From positions 62,001 through 126,000 of the forward strand of contig CAJVZD010000006.1 of assembly GCA_913019905.1 (NCBI GenBank): a stretch of DNA of 64,000 nucleotides, written 5' to 3'. Positions 9,595 to 18,071 of this stretch are shown here, piece by piece. The position numbers were made by a program, and so were the translations under genes. The stretch comes from an uncultured Cellvibrionales bacterium. Its GTDB lineage: Bacteria > Pseudomonadota > Gammaproteobacteria > Pseudomonadales > Dasaniaceae. Under the pieces are notes generated by a model, which was not told the origin of the DNA, made no database searches, and saw nothing but the letters and a program-made list of their open reading frames with translations. Positions within the stretch are counted from its first letter, which is position 1. Each line of letters begins with the position of its first letter.

Positions 9595-10777
9595 TGCTTC
9601 CATTCTCCTCCACGATACGAACTCGTGTTCCAGGTAGCGGGTTTTCGATGGGAGTAATACAAACGCGGTCGCCCGGGAGTAATCCCGTGTTGATATAGGC
9701 GTATTTTTCATCGGCATAAGCAAGGCTTACTGTGCGAGGTCTAATTCGCTCTTCCTCATCGATAACCCAAATGAGATTGCCCGGTTTCAACATGTGTCGT
9801 TCCACAGAATAAACGTCTTTTAACATCGTGCCGCGAATGGCAACATCGACAAATGTCCCGATTCTCAAGGGCTCGATATCTCGGTCTAATATTAGGCCGT
9901 AAGGGTCATGTACGCGTGCAATAGCAATAAGCGTACGTGTATTTGTGTCGAGTACGCCTTCTGTCCGCACCAATTCAGCAGGCCAGGTCTGTTCGCTGTC
10001 GCTGATTGAAATCGTAACGGGAACCGCGTCTGCCTTCGATATGCCCTCGTCGGAAAAGTGATTTGGTAAATTTATTTTTCTGACTTGTGGTGGGCTCAAG
10101 GGCAGCTTCACCTCGACAAAGTCGACAGCGAATATCATTGCCAGCGCAGTACCTGGACTAAGGTATTGCCCTAAATCGGCCCTTTTTTCTCTGATTAGCC
10201 CATCGTAAGGCATGCGAATTTCTGTACGCTCCAAATCACCCTGAGAACGAATGACCTGTGCCTCGGCAGCGACAACTTCAGCCTCGGCTTTCGTTAATTG
10301 CGCCTTTCTAAACGACAACGAGGAAGACTCAGCTATATTTGGATTTAGTGCTTTTAGCTTTTCGAAATCACCGCGCTCGTATTTTGATAGTGATGTTTCT
10401 TGTGCGAGTTGTGTTCGCGCTCTCACTAACCCCGCTTCGGCTCTTTTAAGTTCGGCTCGATGATTTCGCGGGTCGATACGCAATATCACTTCTCCCTTAC
10501 GAAAAAAACCACCGTTCAAAAAATTGGCTGATACCTCCAGGATTCTTCCGGGAACCTCTGAAACTAACAATGTTTCTGTGTGGGGCTCTACGGTGCCACT
10601 GGCTGAAATCTCGATTTCAATGTCTTGTGGGTGAACGACAAAACTATTGACCAATAACGTAGGTTGTTCAGCAGGAGTTTGACTCGCTTCAGGTCTTGCG
10701 GAGATCATTAACCAGGCAATCGTTACCGCGCCAAAAATAACAAGAACGGGAATGCCAATGGAGGTTGAGTACTTCAT
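9584..10777 (-). CDS. RND efflux periplasmic adaptor (HlyD/AcrA-like membrane-fusion protein)
   Basis: Product of 397 aa: an N-terminal signal/anchor (residues about 7-26), a biotinyl-lipoyl half-motif near SEVPGRILEVSANFLNGGFF, a long coiled-coil hairpin (about residues 105-180, rich in Ala, Glu and Lys), the second lipoyl half (MPYDGLIREKRADLGQYLSPG) and beta-barrel/proximal domains. It links the inner-membrane pump to an outer-membrane channel. It is the first gene of the two-gene pump operon, and the pump gene starts inside its last codons. Specificity cannot be derived from the sequence. Confidence 0.9.
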   Translation of the reverse strand: MKYSTSIGIPVLVIFGAVTIAWLMISARPEASQTPAEQPTLLVNSFVVHPQDIEIEISASGTVEPHTETLLVSEVPGRILEVSANFLNGGFFRKGEVILRIDPRNHRAELKRAEAGLVRARTQLAQETSLSKYERGDFEKLKALNPNIAESSSLSFRKAQLTKAEAEVVAAEAQVIRSQGDLERTEIRMPYDGLIREKRADLGQYLSPGTALAMIFAVDFVEVKLPLSPPQVRKINLPNHFSDEGISKADAVPVTISISDSEQTWPAELVRTEGVLDTNTRTLIAIARVHDPYGLILDRDIEPLRIGTFVDVAIRGTMLKDVYSVERHMLKPGNLIWVIDEEERIRPRTVSLAYADEKYAYINTGLLPGDRVCITPIENPLPGTRVRIVEENGSNDT

Positions 10778-11873
10778 TCTTCGCTACCTGTGAAATGGTC
10801 TTTTTACTACTGGCGTTCGACGTTTGCGAACGAAGGTGTTTTGATAGTAGATACTATGCTATTACTAATCAACCTTCTTTAATTACCATTGGTTAATTCC
10901 CAGGCTCTTTTCGTTGGGGGTAACTCATAGGCAAAGACATTTCAGAATTAAATAGCCGAGAGAAAGTCAAAAGTTAGTCGCCGTAGATCGCTGAAGAACC
11001 ACTAAATAACTGGATAAGACAAGGCTAACGACATAGTTTTTGTGAATGTAAATATCAGTTTTCCAAATTTTCCAGTCTTCTAAATTTATAGTTTTTCAAC
11101 TCAAATATAGAGTCGAAATCTGCCCTACAATCTATCTTTTCGCTGTGTAAAGGCTCAGCGCCCAAGCGAGTAATCCGTTAGCGCAAAGGTTGATCGTCTA
11201 TATGCTTTTTAGGTACGACGTTAAAACCCCTATCGCCTTGCTTGATAGAGTAGTCATGTCAAACACGTATTAGAGAAATCGCCGAAAGATAGATACGCGA
11301 TCGCTCATAGTTCAAATCAATAGAAAAAGATTTCCCTCGGTTTTTAGTCACACTCCCCGGTAATTAGGGCGCGAACCCAGTGGCCGAATCCAGCATCGCT
11401 ATTAAAAATGGGATAGCTATGATGAGATTGAACTGATATACAGGCGCTTTTAACCTTTTATGTCCCAATTCTTTTATAGACCTCAGAGCATCACTTGCGG
11501 GTATACGTCGCCGACTTTTTTCAAAAGAACCTGCATCTGGACGACATCCCGGTTAGCCAAATTTTATTGTCGACCGTTTTAACACCGTAAAGGGATATGT
11601 AGGAAAAATAGGAGCGTTTACTCGCAGGACGTACATTACAGTCGCTCAATGCGAGACTGGTATCGAAAAGCACAGTATCGTCAATAGTATGCTTTCGTCA
11701 TGCATTATCGCCATTTATTAAACTAATAGTTAATAGTGTTGATCTAGGATTAATCTGGCTCGGTTTACTGTGCTGTAAATTCAAACTCGGAGCGACTGAC
11801 GATTCGGCAATTGGTATGCAGCACCGACTATGTTGACCGCTGCGGCACAGTAAACATGGTCGTCCCTGTCATA
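10778..11873. other. 1.1 kb gene-poor region between the RND operon and an SDR gene
   Basis: No open frame of credible length with a ribosome-binding site was seen on either strand, and no tRNA-like or transposase-like sequence. It is the longest non-coding stretch in the window. The part nearest the pump operon holds its promoter and two small palindromes (separate entry). The rest is AT-rich, with stop codons in all frames, and could be a decayed gene or an RNA locus; I cannot tell which. Confidence 0.5.
10814..10857. promoter_or_regulatory. Two small palindromes upstream of the RND operon
   Basis: CGTTCG (10814-10819) and CGAACG (10827-10832) form a 6 bp inverted repeat with a 7-base spacer. 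ATAGTA (10844-10849) and TACTAT (10852-10857) form another with a 2-base spacer. Both lie 35-80 bases upstream of the adaptor start codon, where a repressor could act. No regulator gene is adjacent, and short repeats like these can arise by chance. Confidence 0.25.
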
Positions 11874-12641
11874 TTAAAAATTGACAGTCTTAATAGCGCC
11901 GCCATCTACTCTCAGGTTTGCTCCAGTTATATTTGACGCGGCTGGACTGGCTAAAAATGTGACGGCATTTGCGACTTCCTGAGCTGTGCCGAGTCGATTA
12001 AAAACTGAAACCGCTTTCGCTCGAGTGAAAAGTTCAGGTTGATTTTTTTCAACCATTTGCCAAAATCCACCGTCGTGATAAATAGGCCCTGGCGATACCA
12101 GATTTACGCGAATATTGTCTTTACCCAGTTTGGTGGCCAGTTGTGTGGCGTAGGAAATTAGAGCGGCCTTCATCACGCCATATTCGGTCTCCGTCGGCAT
12201 ATTTGTCGTCATTACTGAAGCGATCGAGGAAATATAGACGATAGAAGGGTTGTCACCCTGTTTTAAGTAAGGAATGGCCAGCTCAGTCGCTCTGATATGT
12301 TGCATTAGATCGACTTCAAAAGTGTCTTGCCAGCGCTGGTTTCCCTTGGTTGTTATTCTACTGGTAACGTTACTCACGAATACGTCTAAGCCGCCTAGTT
12401 GTTCGAGTGATTGAGAAAACCAGTCGCTATACTGCTGCTCATTAGTCACATCCAGGGCTGAGCCATAGGCTTTCGCTCCGGATGCTCGCCAGCTTTCCAG
12501 CGCGGCATTAAGCGCTTCTTCGCCGCGTGCACAAGTCGCTACAGCCGCTCCTTCATCGACCATGTTTTGTAAAATCGATTTACCGATACCTCTGCTGCCA
12601 CCGGTGACAATGACTTTTTTCTTGTCTAACCCCAACTCCAT
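11874..12641 (-). CDS. Short-chain dehydrogenase/reductase (SDR), FabG-like
   Basis: Product of 255 aa with the classical SDR layout: NAD(P)-binding TGGSRGIG at residues 13-20, an N-V-T in place of NAG near 91-93, serine 138/139, and the catalytic Y154-x-x-x-K158 pair. The C-terminal VDGG motif (LRVDGGAIKTVNF) is near the end. It probably oxidises or reduces a small alcohol or ketone in the cytoplasm; the substrate is unknown. It stands alone between two intergenic regions, upstream of and divergent from an exported alpha/beta hydrolase. Confidence 0.9.
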   Translation of the reverse strand: MELGLDKKKVIVTGGSRGIGKSILQNMVDEGAAVATCARGEEALNAALESWRASGAKAYGSALDVTNEQQYSDWFSQSLEQLGGLDVFVSNVTSRITTKGNQRWQDTFEVDLMQHIRATELAIPYLKQGDNPSIVYISSIASVMTTNMPTETEYGVMKAALISYATQLATKLGKDNIRVNLVSPGPIYHDGGFWQMVEKNQPELFTRAKAVSVFNRLGTAQEVANAVTFLASPAASNITGANLRVDGGAIKTVNF

Positions 12642-12982
12642 CGATCTTGCCTCACATTACGAGTATTTATCTAATAAAGCGGCTATCTTAATATTTATTG
12701 TATTAATCGTCAATAAAGGTTATTTTGGGCATTAGAAATCCCGATTATGTTCTTCGTGCGGTATCTGGCAGCTGGGGGTAACGGCGAAAGCAGAGAAATG
12801 TTTGCTTTCTTGCTTTCTTGCTTTCTTAATGTCTGTTGCCGGAATATCGCAGGGTTGGCTTTATAACGTTTTGCATTCAGGCGGTAGCTGTCTGGTTGCA
12901 ATAATAGGAGGGAAGCAGCCAGTGCTGTACCTTAGATACCATTTTAACCGTTTACCAAAATGTAAGTTGCTAGAGAAAAATC
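12642..12982. other. Divergent promoter region with a short tandem repeat
   Basis: About 340 bases separate the SDR start from the exported hydrolase start. No gene was recognised. An 8-base tandem repeat (TTTCTTGC, a little over three copies, 12801-12827) lies about 155 bases upstream of the hydrolase. Confidence 0.5.
12801..12827. repeat. Octanucleotide tandem repeat (TTTCTTGC)3
   Basis: Three full copies plus a partial copy of an 8-base pyrimidine-rich unit. Such repeats can change copy number by slippage and alter promoter spacing, but this one is short and lies between divergent promoters, not in a coding frame. Confidence 0.6.
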
Positions 12983-13972
12983 ATGATGATAAAACGAAAC
13001 TTCAGCATGCCCAATTTGATCTTGAGCCTGTTTTTTTCTGCTGCAATGCTTGTTGCGCCTATGATAGGCGCTGAAGGTGACCCTGTTGAGGTGAGTTCGC
13101 TCGGTTACGATTCCGAGTTTGCCACACTTAATGGGTTGAGATTTCACTACGTGCATAGAGGTGAAGGTGATCTCATGGTGTTTTTGCATGGATACCCGTT
13201 TTTTGGTGCAGCATGGGACAAGCTCCTTTCCCACTTTGCGGGTACCTACCATGTCGTTGCTCCGGATAATCGCGGTTACAACTTATCTGCTAAGCCAAAG
13301 GGCGTGGAAAACTATCGAATTGAGTTTTTGGTGGAAGATGTAAAAGCGCTAATTGAGCATTTTCCCACAGATAAAAAAGTTACGTTGGTTGGCCACGACT
13401 GGGGTGGAGCGCTGGCCTGGGCGGTTGCCCAAAAGTACCCTGAAATGGTGAATAAATTGGTGGTTATTAATGCACCGCCATACAATGTTCTTCTCGATAT
13501 GATCGTCAATAATGAACAGCAAAAAAAGTCATCCGCTTATATGGAAAAGTTGAAAAGTCCTAACATGGAAAAAGTATTTGACGAGCATGGACCACAGCTA
13601 CTATGGGGCTACGGGTTTGATAGGGCTTATGCCAAGGGTCATCTTGACGATCAATTTAAGGGTGCTTTTTTCAGTGCCTGGAGTCAGCCTGGTGCCATTA
13701 CCGGCGCAGTGAACTGGTATCGTGCGAACATACCGGCGCTGAAAGAGATTAACGACTCCACTTATTGGCCCGCTAAATTGTCCCGCGTTACAGTGCCCAG
13801 TTTGTTAATTTGGACAGAAAACGAAGCCACTTTCGTCCCCGCAATGCTGGATGAAATTCCGAAGTATGTCGATGATTTACGCATAACCGTCATTCCTGGG
13901 TCTGGACATACTCCGTTTTTTGATGAGGCGGAGCAAGTGATAGCGGCGATGGAAAAATTTGCGCACGAGTAG
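12983..13972 (+). CDS. Exported alpha/beta hydrolase, epoxide hydrolase-like
   Basis: Product of 329 aa with a signal peptide (residues 1-30, ending in IGA before EG). The alpha/beta-hydrolase core shows the oxyanion HGYP motif at 69-72, the nucleophile elbow G-H-D139-W-G-G with aspartate rather than serine, and the catalytic histidine at H309 in GSGHTPFFDE. An aspartate nucleophile followed by WGG is typical of epoxide hydrolases and relatives, so hydrolysis of an epoxide or similar electrophile in the periplasm is likely. The second ATG (12986) is an equally possible start. It is divergent from the SDR gene. Confidence 0.8.
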   Translation: MMIKRNFSMPNLILSLFFSAAMLVAPMIGAEGDPVEVSSLGYDSEFATLNGLRFHYVHRGEGDLMVFLHGYPFFGAAWDKLLSHFAGTYHVVAPDNRGYNLSAKPKGVENYRIEFLVEDVKALIEHFPTDKKVTLVGHDWGGALAWAVAQKYPEMVNKLVVINAPPYNVLLDMIVNNEQQKKSSAYMEKLKSPNMEKVFDEHGPQLLWGYGFDRAYAKGHLDDQFKGAFFSAWSQPGAITGAVNWYRANIPALKEINDSTYWPAKLSRVTVPSLLIWTENEATFVPAMLDEIPKYVDDLRITVIPGSGHTPFFDEAEQVIAAMEKFAHE

Positions 13973-14301
13973 TCTTCGACGGTTTAGGTTTGATGCCTAC
14001 TGTCCAGTTAGATTTGTTGGAGTTATAGCGTCTGTTTTGGATTGTTAGCAACGTTTCTGCATAGGAAGGGAGCAATGCACGTTACCTGTTTATAGAAATT
14101 CAGCAAGGCTTCGGTGGCATGGCATGGCGTGCTTGTGTTTACCGATTTTCCGACTATCGCGAAATAAGTCTATTTGGGTGCATTAAATAGAAGCGGTGGC
14201 CACGGAGTCGACGCTGTTCTTTTTAGGTCGACCCCGGCCTCCGATTAATTACTCGAATGATGCCGCTATACAAAAAGAGCGGCATCTTAATAGCGGTATA
14301 A
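13973..14301. other. Intergenic region between convergent genes, only a hairpin seen
   Basis: About 330 bases between the ends of the hydrolase (plus) and the exported GST-like gene (minus). Apart from the hairpin at 14259-14286 no structured or coding element was recognised. Confidence 0.5.
14259..14286. terminator. Hairpin downstream of the exported GST-like gene
   Basis: Perfect 9 bp stem (GATGCCGCT at 14259-14267, AGCGGCATC at 14278-14286) with a 10-base loop, 15 bases beyond the stop of the minus-strand gene. Neither side has a strong T tract, so it may be a weak terminator or an mRNA 3'-end protecting hairpin. Confidence 0.4.
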
Positions 14302-15075
14302 TTACTTCCGTGGTCCAGACGGTGCGTGCTTAGGCAATACAGGCAGAGCGCCAATTAGTCCGTCGGGACGTGCCTTTTCTAACATGCGTTTATAGGCGGG
14401 GCGCTCGACAATTTTTTCTTTCCATAATGCGACTTTCGGGAATTGTGCTTCGTCGACAATGTTTAGTTTGGTTGCTACGTTAAGTGGGAACATCATCATA
14501 ATGTCGGCCGCGGAAAACTCGTCGCCGCCAAACCATGCATGATCGTTCAGGTAATTCTCAGCGAATTGTACTGTTGCTTCTGAGTCGACCAGACGAGAGC
14601 GTTTGGTGGGGGGTGCTTTTAACCAAGTTCGATAATCGGAGAATAGGCGCGCTGCTAGTGAGCCTTCAGCATAGTGCATCCACATCAGGTAGCTGGCGTA
14701 TTCGTTACTGCCAATATCCGGTTGCAATTCGCCCGGAGCGTAACGCCGGAGCAGTAATTCAATTATAGCGCCGGATTCGACCATCACCTGATCGCCTACA
14801 GTGACGGTCGGTGCCATCGGCATATCGGGATTAATGGCTTTTATTTTTGCCATAGAGCCGGCCAAACTACCGCGCACATAAACGAGTTTATAAGGTAAAT
14901 TCAATTCTTCCATGAGCCAGACGATGCGCTCAGAGCGCCGCCCCTCAAGATGATAAACGGTCAACTCGGGCATCGATTTTTTGGCGGAAACCTTCGGCGC
15001 CATGTCGGCATGAACCGTGGAGCTCCAATAGCTTAAAAATGCTATCGAGGTGATTAGGATAAGTAACTTTTTCAT
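14302..15075 (-). CDS. Glutathione S-transferase-like protein with a signal peptide
   Basis: Product of 257 aa. The first 23 residues (MKKLLILITSIAFLSYWSSTVHA) form a standard Sec signal peptide. They are followed by a GST thioredoxin-like domain (residues about 36-115: LTVYHLEGRRSERIVWLMEE, the P-x-x-x-x-P-T-V-T cis-proline region, VESGAIIELLL) and an all-helical C-terminal domain (about 125-240). Known GSTs are cytoplasmic and need glutathione, so export is unusual. The signal peptide is contiguous with the domain in one frame. Function in the periplasm is unknown; a non-catalytic, chaperone-like or lyase role is possible. Confidence 0.8.
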   Translation of the reverse strand: MKKLLILITSIAFLSYWSSTVHADMAPKVSAKKSMPELTVYHLEGRRSERIVWLMEELNLPYKLVYVRGSLAGSMAKIKAINPDMPMAPTVTVGDQVMVESGAIIELLLRRYAPGELQPDIGSNEYASYLMWMHYAEGSLAARLFSDYRTWLKAPPTKRSRLVDSEATVQFAENYLNDHAWFGGDEFSAADIMMMFPLNVATKLNIVDEAQFPKVALWKEKIVERPAYKRMLEKARPDGLIGALPVLPKHAPSGPRK

Positions 15076-15241
15076 TGTTTTTCTCCGGTATTGTGGGTCT
15101 TAGATTTATCGTTATTTTTTGTCATCAAAAGATCGATAGTGTATTTCCGTATCGCAGCGTCTACGTGCGACACTTTTGGGGCATTCGAATGAGTAAAAAC
15201 ACCAAGGGCTCTTTTATTGTGCTTAGGCTCTCTTAATGTTC

Positions 15242-15910
15242 TTAGGCCATTTTTTCGTTTTTGCCGATTATTTCTGAAATTACCTCAGTCAAAACCGCCG
15301 AATCTTGAGCACCGCTAACCTGGTACTGGCTATTAAAAATAAAGGCGGGAACTGCATGTATTCCGCGGTCGAGAAAGTACTGTTCCTTTTCGCGTACTAG
15401 TTTTGACAGTGTCTCATCGGTGATTGCTGTCTGCGCTTCTTCTCCTGAAAAACCGTTATCAATCGCGATTTGTAAGAGTACTTCTGGCTTTGAAATATCT
15501 TTTCGTTCGGCAAAGTAGGCGTTAAAAAGCGCCAGTTTCAACTTTTCCTGAGAACCTATCTCTTCCGCTTTTAGCAGAAGTTTGTGCGCAAGAAAGGTAT
15601 TGTAAATACGCGACTCATCATGAGTATCGAATTTCACACCTTCTTCTTCTCCCAGGGTCCGCAAATTTTTGCGGTTTTCGGCAATTGTGGCTTTGTCCGA
15701 ACCGTACTTCTCTGCGATATGTTCGTCGATATTTTGTCCTTCGGGCGGCATTTTTGGGTTGAGTTCGAAGGGCTGAAATGTGAGCTCGACATTGAGGTCG
15801 GGAAATTTCTTGAGCGCTTGTTGTAGTCGCTGGTAACCAATTGTGCACCAGGGGCAAACCACGTCAGAAACGATGTCGATCTGTAAAGTCGAGCCAGTGT
15901 GGTCTGCCAT
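15242..15910 (-). CDS. DsbA-family oxidoreductase, FrnE-like
   Basis: Product of 222 aa without a signal peptide. The thioredoxin-fold redox motif C19-P-W-C22 sits in IVSDVVCPWCTIG, the FrnE/2-hydroxychromene-isomerase-like branch of the DsbA clan, and the cis-proline region HAVPAFIFN follows near residue 195. FrnE-like proteins are cytoplasmic disulfide isomerases linked to oxidative stress. The gene is divergent from a LysR regulator across a 380-base region that holds an inverted repeat, so regulation by that LysR is plausible. Confidence 0.88.
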   Translation of the reverse strand: MADHTGSTLQIDIVSDVVCPWCTIGYQRLQQALKKFPDLNVELTFQPFELNPKMPPEGQNIDEHIAEKYGSDKATIAENRKNLRTLGEEEGVKFDTHDESRIYNTFLAHKLLLKAEEIGSQEKLKLALFNAYFAERKDISKPEVLLQIAIDNGFSGEEAQTAITDETLSKLVREKEQYFLDRGIHAVPAFIFNSQYQVSGAQDSAVLTEVISEIIGKNEKMA

Positions 15911-16289
15911 TTTATTTCTCCTATCGAGCTGCGGAAAGTTTCGTCTGCCTGCCGGTAAATTAGCGACGGTTTGTTTGACGCGTGTCGGCTAGTCGATGCT
16001 AGCCATCAACATCCAATCGTTTTTGCCACTAACTGAGGCACAGCCGAAAGATTGTTCAAATCCAATCCATATCGCACCCGGAAAAAATCAATATTTCGCG
16101 GTCGATGACGTCGTAGTGTACGTCACTAGCGCAGGGTTTATTGTCAGTGACTTTTGTCTTATCTGAGCCGTTTTTTAATCACGAATTTAATGGGACATCT
16201 GCGTGTTAGCGATCAATGGGAGTTTACATCTTCCCAAAAATGGCGATAAGAGGGTAAAATCACGAAATACTTTTGCTGGAAACGCAATA
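15911..16289. other. Divergent promoter region, FrnE-like / LysR
   Basis: About 380 bases without a credible gene. It must hold the promoters for both neighbours. An inverted repeat at 16106-16125 is the only structured element noticed. Confidence 0.5.
16106..16125. promoter_or_regulatory. Inverted repeat, possible LysR-type site
   Basis: TGACGT (16106-16111) and ACGTCA (16120-16125) form a perfect 6 bp inverted repeat with an 8-base spacer between divergent genes, one of which encodes a LysR regulator. Length and spacing are compatible with a dimer site. Evidence is symmetry and position only. Confidence 0.35.
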
Positions 16290-17192
16290 ATGGATAAATT
16301 AAAAGCAATGCGCTACTTTTGCCGCATAGAAGAAAGTGGCAGCTTCAGCGGTGCCGCTCGGCTGGAATCGGTCCCTGTTTCTACGTTGTCGCGCAGTATT
16401 CAGGCACTCGAATTGGAACTGGGCGCTGAATTACTCAAACGCAGTACCCGGCATTTGGTGTTAACAGAAATTGGACAAATCTATCTTGACCAGTGTAAAG
16501 ACATTCTCGCGGCCATCGACCGTGCGGATGGTCAGGTCGGTAGTTATCAGAGTTCTCCTTCAGGGGTATTGCGAATTAGTGCATTGCCTTTGTATGCGGA
16601 TGTGCGCCTATTGCCGATTCTCGACGAGCTACAGGAAGCCTATCCAGAAATAATAATTGATCTCGATTACTCTAACCAGGTTACGGACCTTAGCCGCGAT
16701 GGAATCGACATAGCCATTCGCGGTGGTAGGGTCCCGGACGAGCGTGTTATTGCGCAATATATTGATGATAATACGCCTTTGTTGTGCGCATCGAAGCAAT
16801 ATTTGAAGGAGTATGGCGTGCCGCAAACGGTCGCGGATTTGTCTAAGCATAAAGCTCTTTTATATCGCGCTCCCGGCAAGGTTTTGAATTGGTTAGTCGA
16901 GTCGGAGGGCACTTGGTCGCCGGTTGACATCCAAACGGCATTGATCAGCAACGGGGGCCGAATGTTACAAGAGGCGCTAATATCAGGTAAAGGTATGGCC
17001 TTATTCCCCCGCTGGTGTATGGAAGAGGCGTTGGAATCAGGGAATGTGGAGATTGTGTCGTTGCCCGAAAATATTTCTAACGCGACTAATCCAGCGACGG
17101 GTATCTACTTGTTGTATCAGCGTCCTCAATATGTGATTCCCAAAATTAAGGTCGCGGTAGATTTCTTGCGAGCCCGTCTGAAAGCGGCCTAG
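16290..17192 (+). CDS. LysR-family transcriptional regulator
   Basis: Product of 300 aa starting MDKLKAMRYFCRIEESGSFS, the typical LysR opening, with the helix-turn-helix continuing AARLESVPVSTLSRSIQALE and the effector-binding domain from about residue 90 (SGVLRISALPLYADVRLLPIL). The frame extends back to a GTG at 16203, but the ATG at 16290 gives the family's normal N-terminus. The divergent FrnE-like gene is the probable target, with autoregulation likely. Confidence 0.9.
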   Translation: MDKLKAMRYFCRIEESGSFSGAARLESVPVSTLSRSIQALELELGAELLKRSTRHLVLTEIGQIYLDQCKDILAAIDRADGQVGSYQSSPSGVLRISALPLYADVRLLPILDELQEAYPEIIIDLDYSNQVTDLSRDGIDIAIRGGRVPDERVIAQYIDDNTPLLCASKQYLKEYGVPQTVADLSKHKALLYRAPGKVLNWLVESEGTWSPVDIQTALISNGGRMLQEALISGKGMALFPRWCMEEALESGNVEIVSLPENISNATNPATGIYLLYQRPQYVIPKIKVAVDFLRARLKAA

Positions 17193-17301
17193 ATACCACG
17201 CGTCTGTCCGTCGCATAATCTTTTCAGATTCATAGCGACCTGGGTGTCCTCCCGTCAAGAAGTTTGCTTTTTATCTCATCTTTCCTTGTTCGCCCGTTCG
17301 T

Positions 17302-17331
17302 TCTATTTTAGAATGATCGATCTAAAATAGA
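17302..17331. promoter_or_regulatory. Perfect inverted repeat, probable TetR operator
   Basis: Two 11-base arms (TCTATTTTAGA at 17302-17312 and TCTAAAATAGA at 17321-17331) are exact reverse complements separated by 8 bases. The element ends 14 bases before the chosen TetR start codon. Position and symmetry strongly suggest the operator through which this TetR controls itself and the downstream DUF2855 gene. It also argues against the upstream TTG start, which would put the site directly against the initiation codon. Confidence 0.75.
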
Positions 17332-17345
17332 TATTGATACCCTTT

Positions 17346-17924
17346 ATGCCGCGTCCAAAGGCTTACGATGAAGAAAAGGTACTTGATGCTGCGATGCTTT
17401 GCTTTTGGCACAAAGGCTATTGCGCAACGAGTATGAAGGACCTGCAAGGTTGTACCGGATTGACTGCCGGAAGCCTTTATAACAGTTTCGGTTCAAAAGA
17501 CAGTTTGTTTCTGCAGGTTTTAGATCATTACATCGAAAAGATAGTTGCAGGTCGGGTTGAGCGCTTTCTGTCATCTGGCGATGCTATTGATGGGATAGAG
17601 CGGTATTTTTACGACAGCTTTCAGGCACGAGTCGATAAAGATTGCATCGGTTGTTTATTGGTGAATACGTCGACCGAGCTGGGTCCTCATGATGAAGCTG
17701 TCCGCGCGAAGTTAGCTGTCGGCTCCAGAGTGTCCGCTGAAGGTATTAAAAAAGCATTGATACGTGCACAGGCTGCAGGACAACTACCCATCAATCTCGA
17801 TCCGAAATTACAAGCTGCTCATCTCGGCTTTCTGATGAGCGGTATGTTGGTTACCAGCAAGTATACGGACAGTGACCGCTGGATGAATACAGCTATGGGC
17901 GTTGTGCGAAGTTTAATACATTGA
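17346..17924 (+). CDS. TetR/AcrR-family transcriptional repressor
   Basis: Product of 192 aa. The N-terminal helix-turn-helix is typical (VLDAAMLCFWHKGYCATSMKDLQ ... LTAGSLYNSFGSKDSLFLQVL), followed by an all-helical ligand domain ending GFLMSGMLVTSKYTDSDRWMN, as in TetR_C-type repressors for quinone- or electrophile-responsive genes. The ATG at 17346 (MPRPKAYDEE) is preferred over a TTG four codons upstream. There is almost no Shine-Dalgarno sequence. A DUF2855 gene follows on the same strand about 150 bases later and is the probable co-regulated target. Confidence 0.88.
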   Translation: MPRPKAYDEEKVLDAAMLCFWHKGYCATSMKDLQGCTGLTAGSLYNSFGSKDSLFLQVLDHYIEKIVAGRVERFLSSGDAIDGIERYFYDSFQARVDKDCIGCLLVNTSTELGPHDEAVRAKLAVGSRVSAEGIKKALIRAQAAGQLPINLDPKLQAAHLGFLMSGMLVTSKYTDSDRWMNTAMGVVRSLIH

Positions 17925-18071
17925 TAGTGGAAGGGATTTCCGGACTATCAGTTTCTTGTACGACAGAGAAAAATAACGGTATTTCCCTAATGTTGAGGCC
18001 GGGATAGAAGGATGGGCGATAACATTTTATTCTATAACGAAAACGCAAATAATCGATTAGAAGGTATAACT

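Noticed and set aside
12802..13074. 90-codon frame overlapping the start of the exported hydrolase
   Set aside because: It starts in the octanucleotide repeat and overlaps the well-supported signal-peptide gene in another frame.
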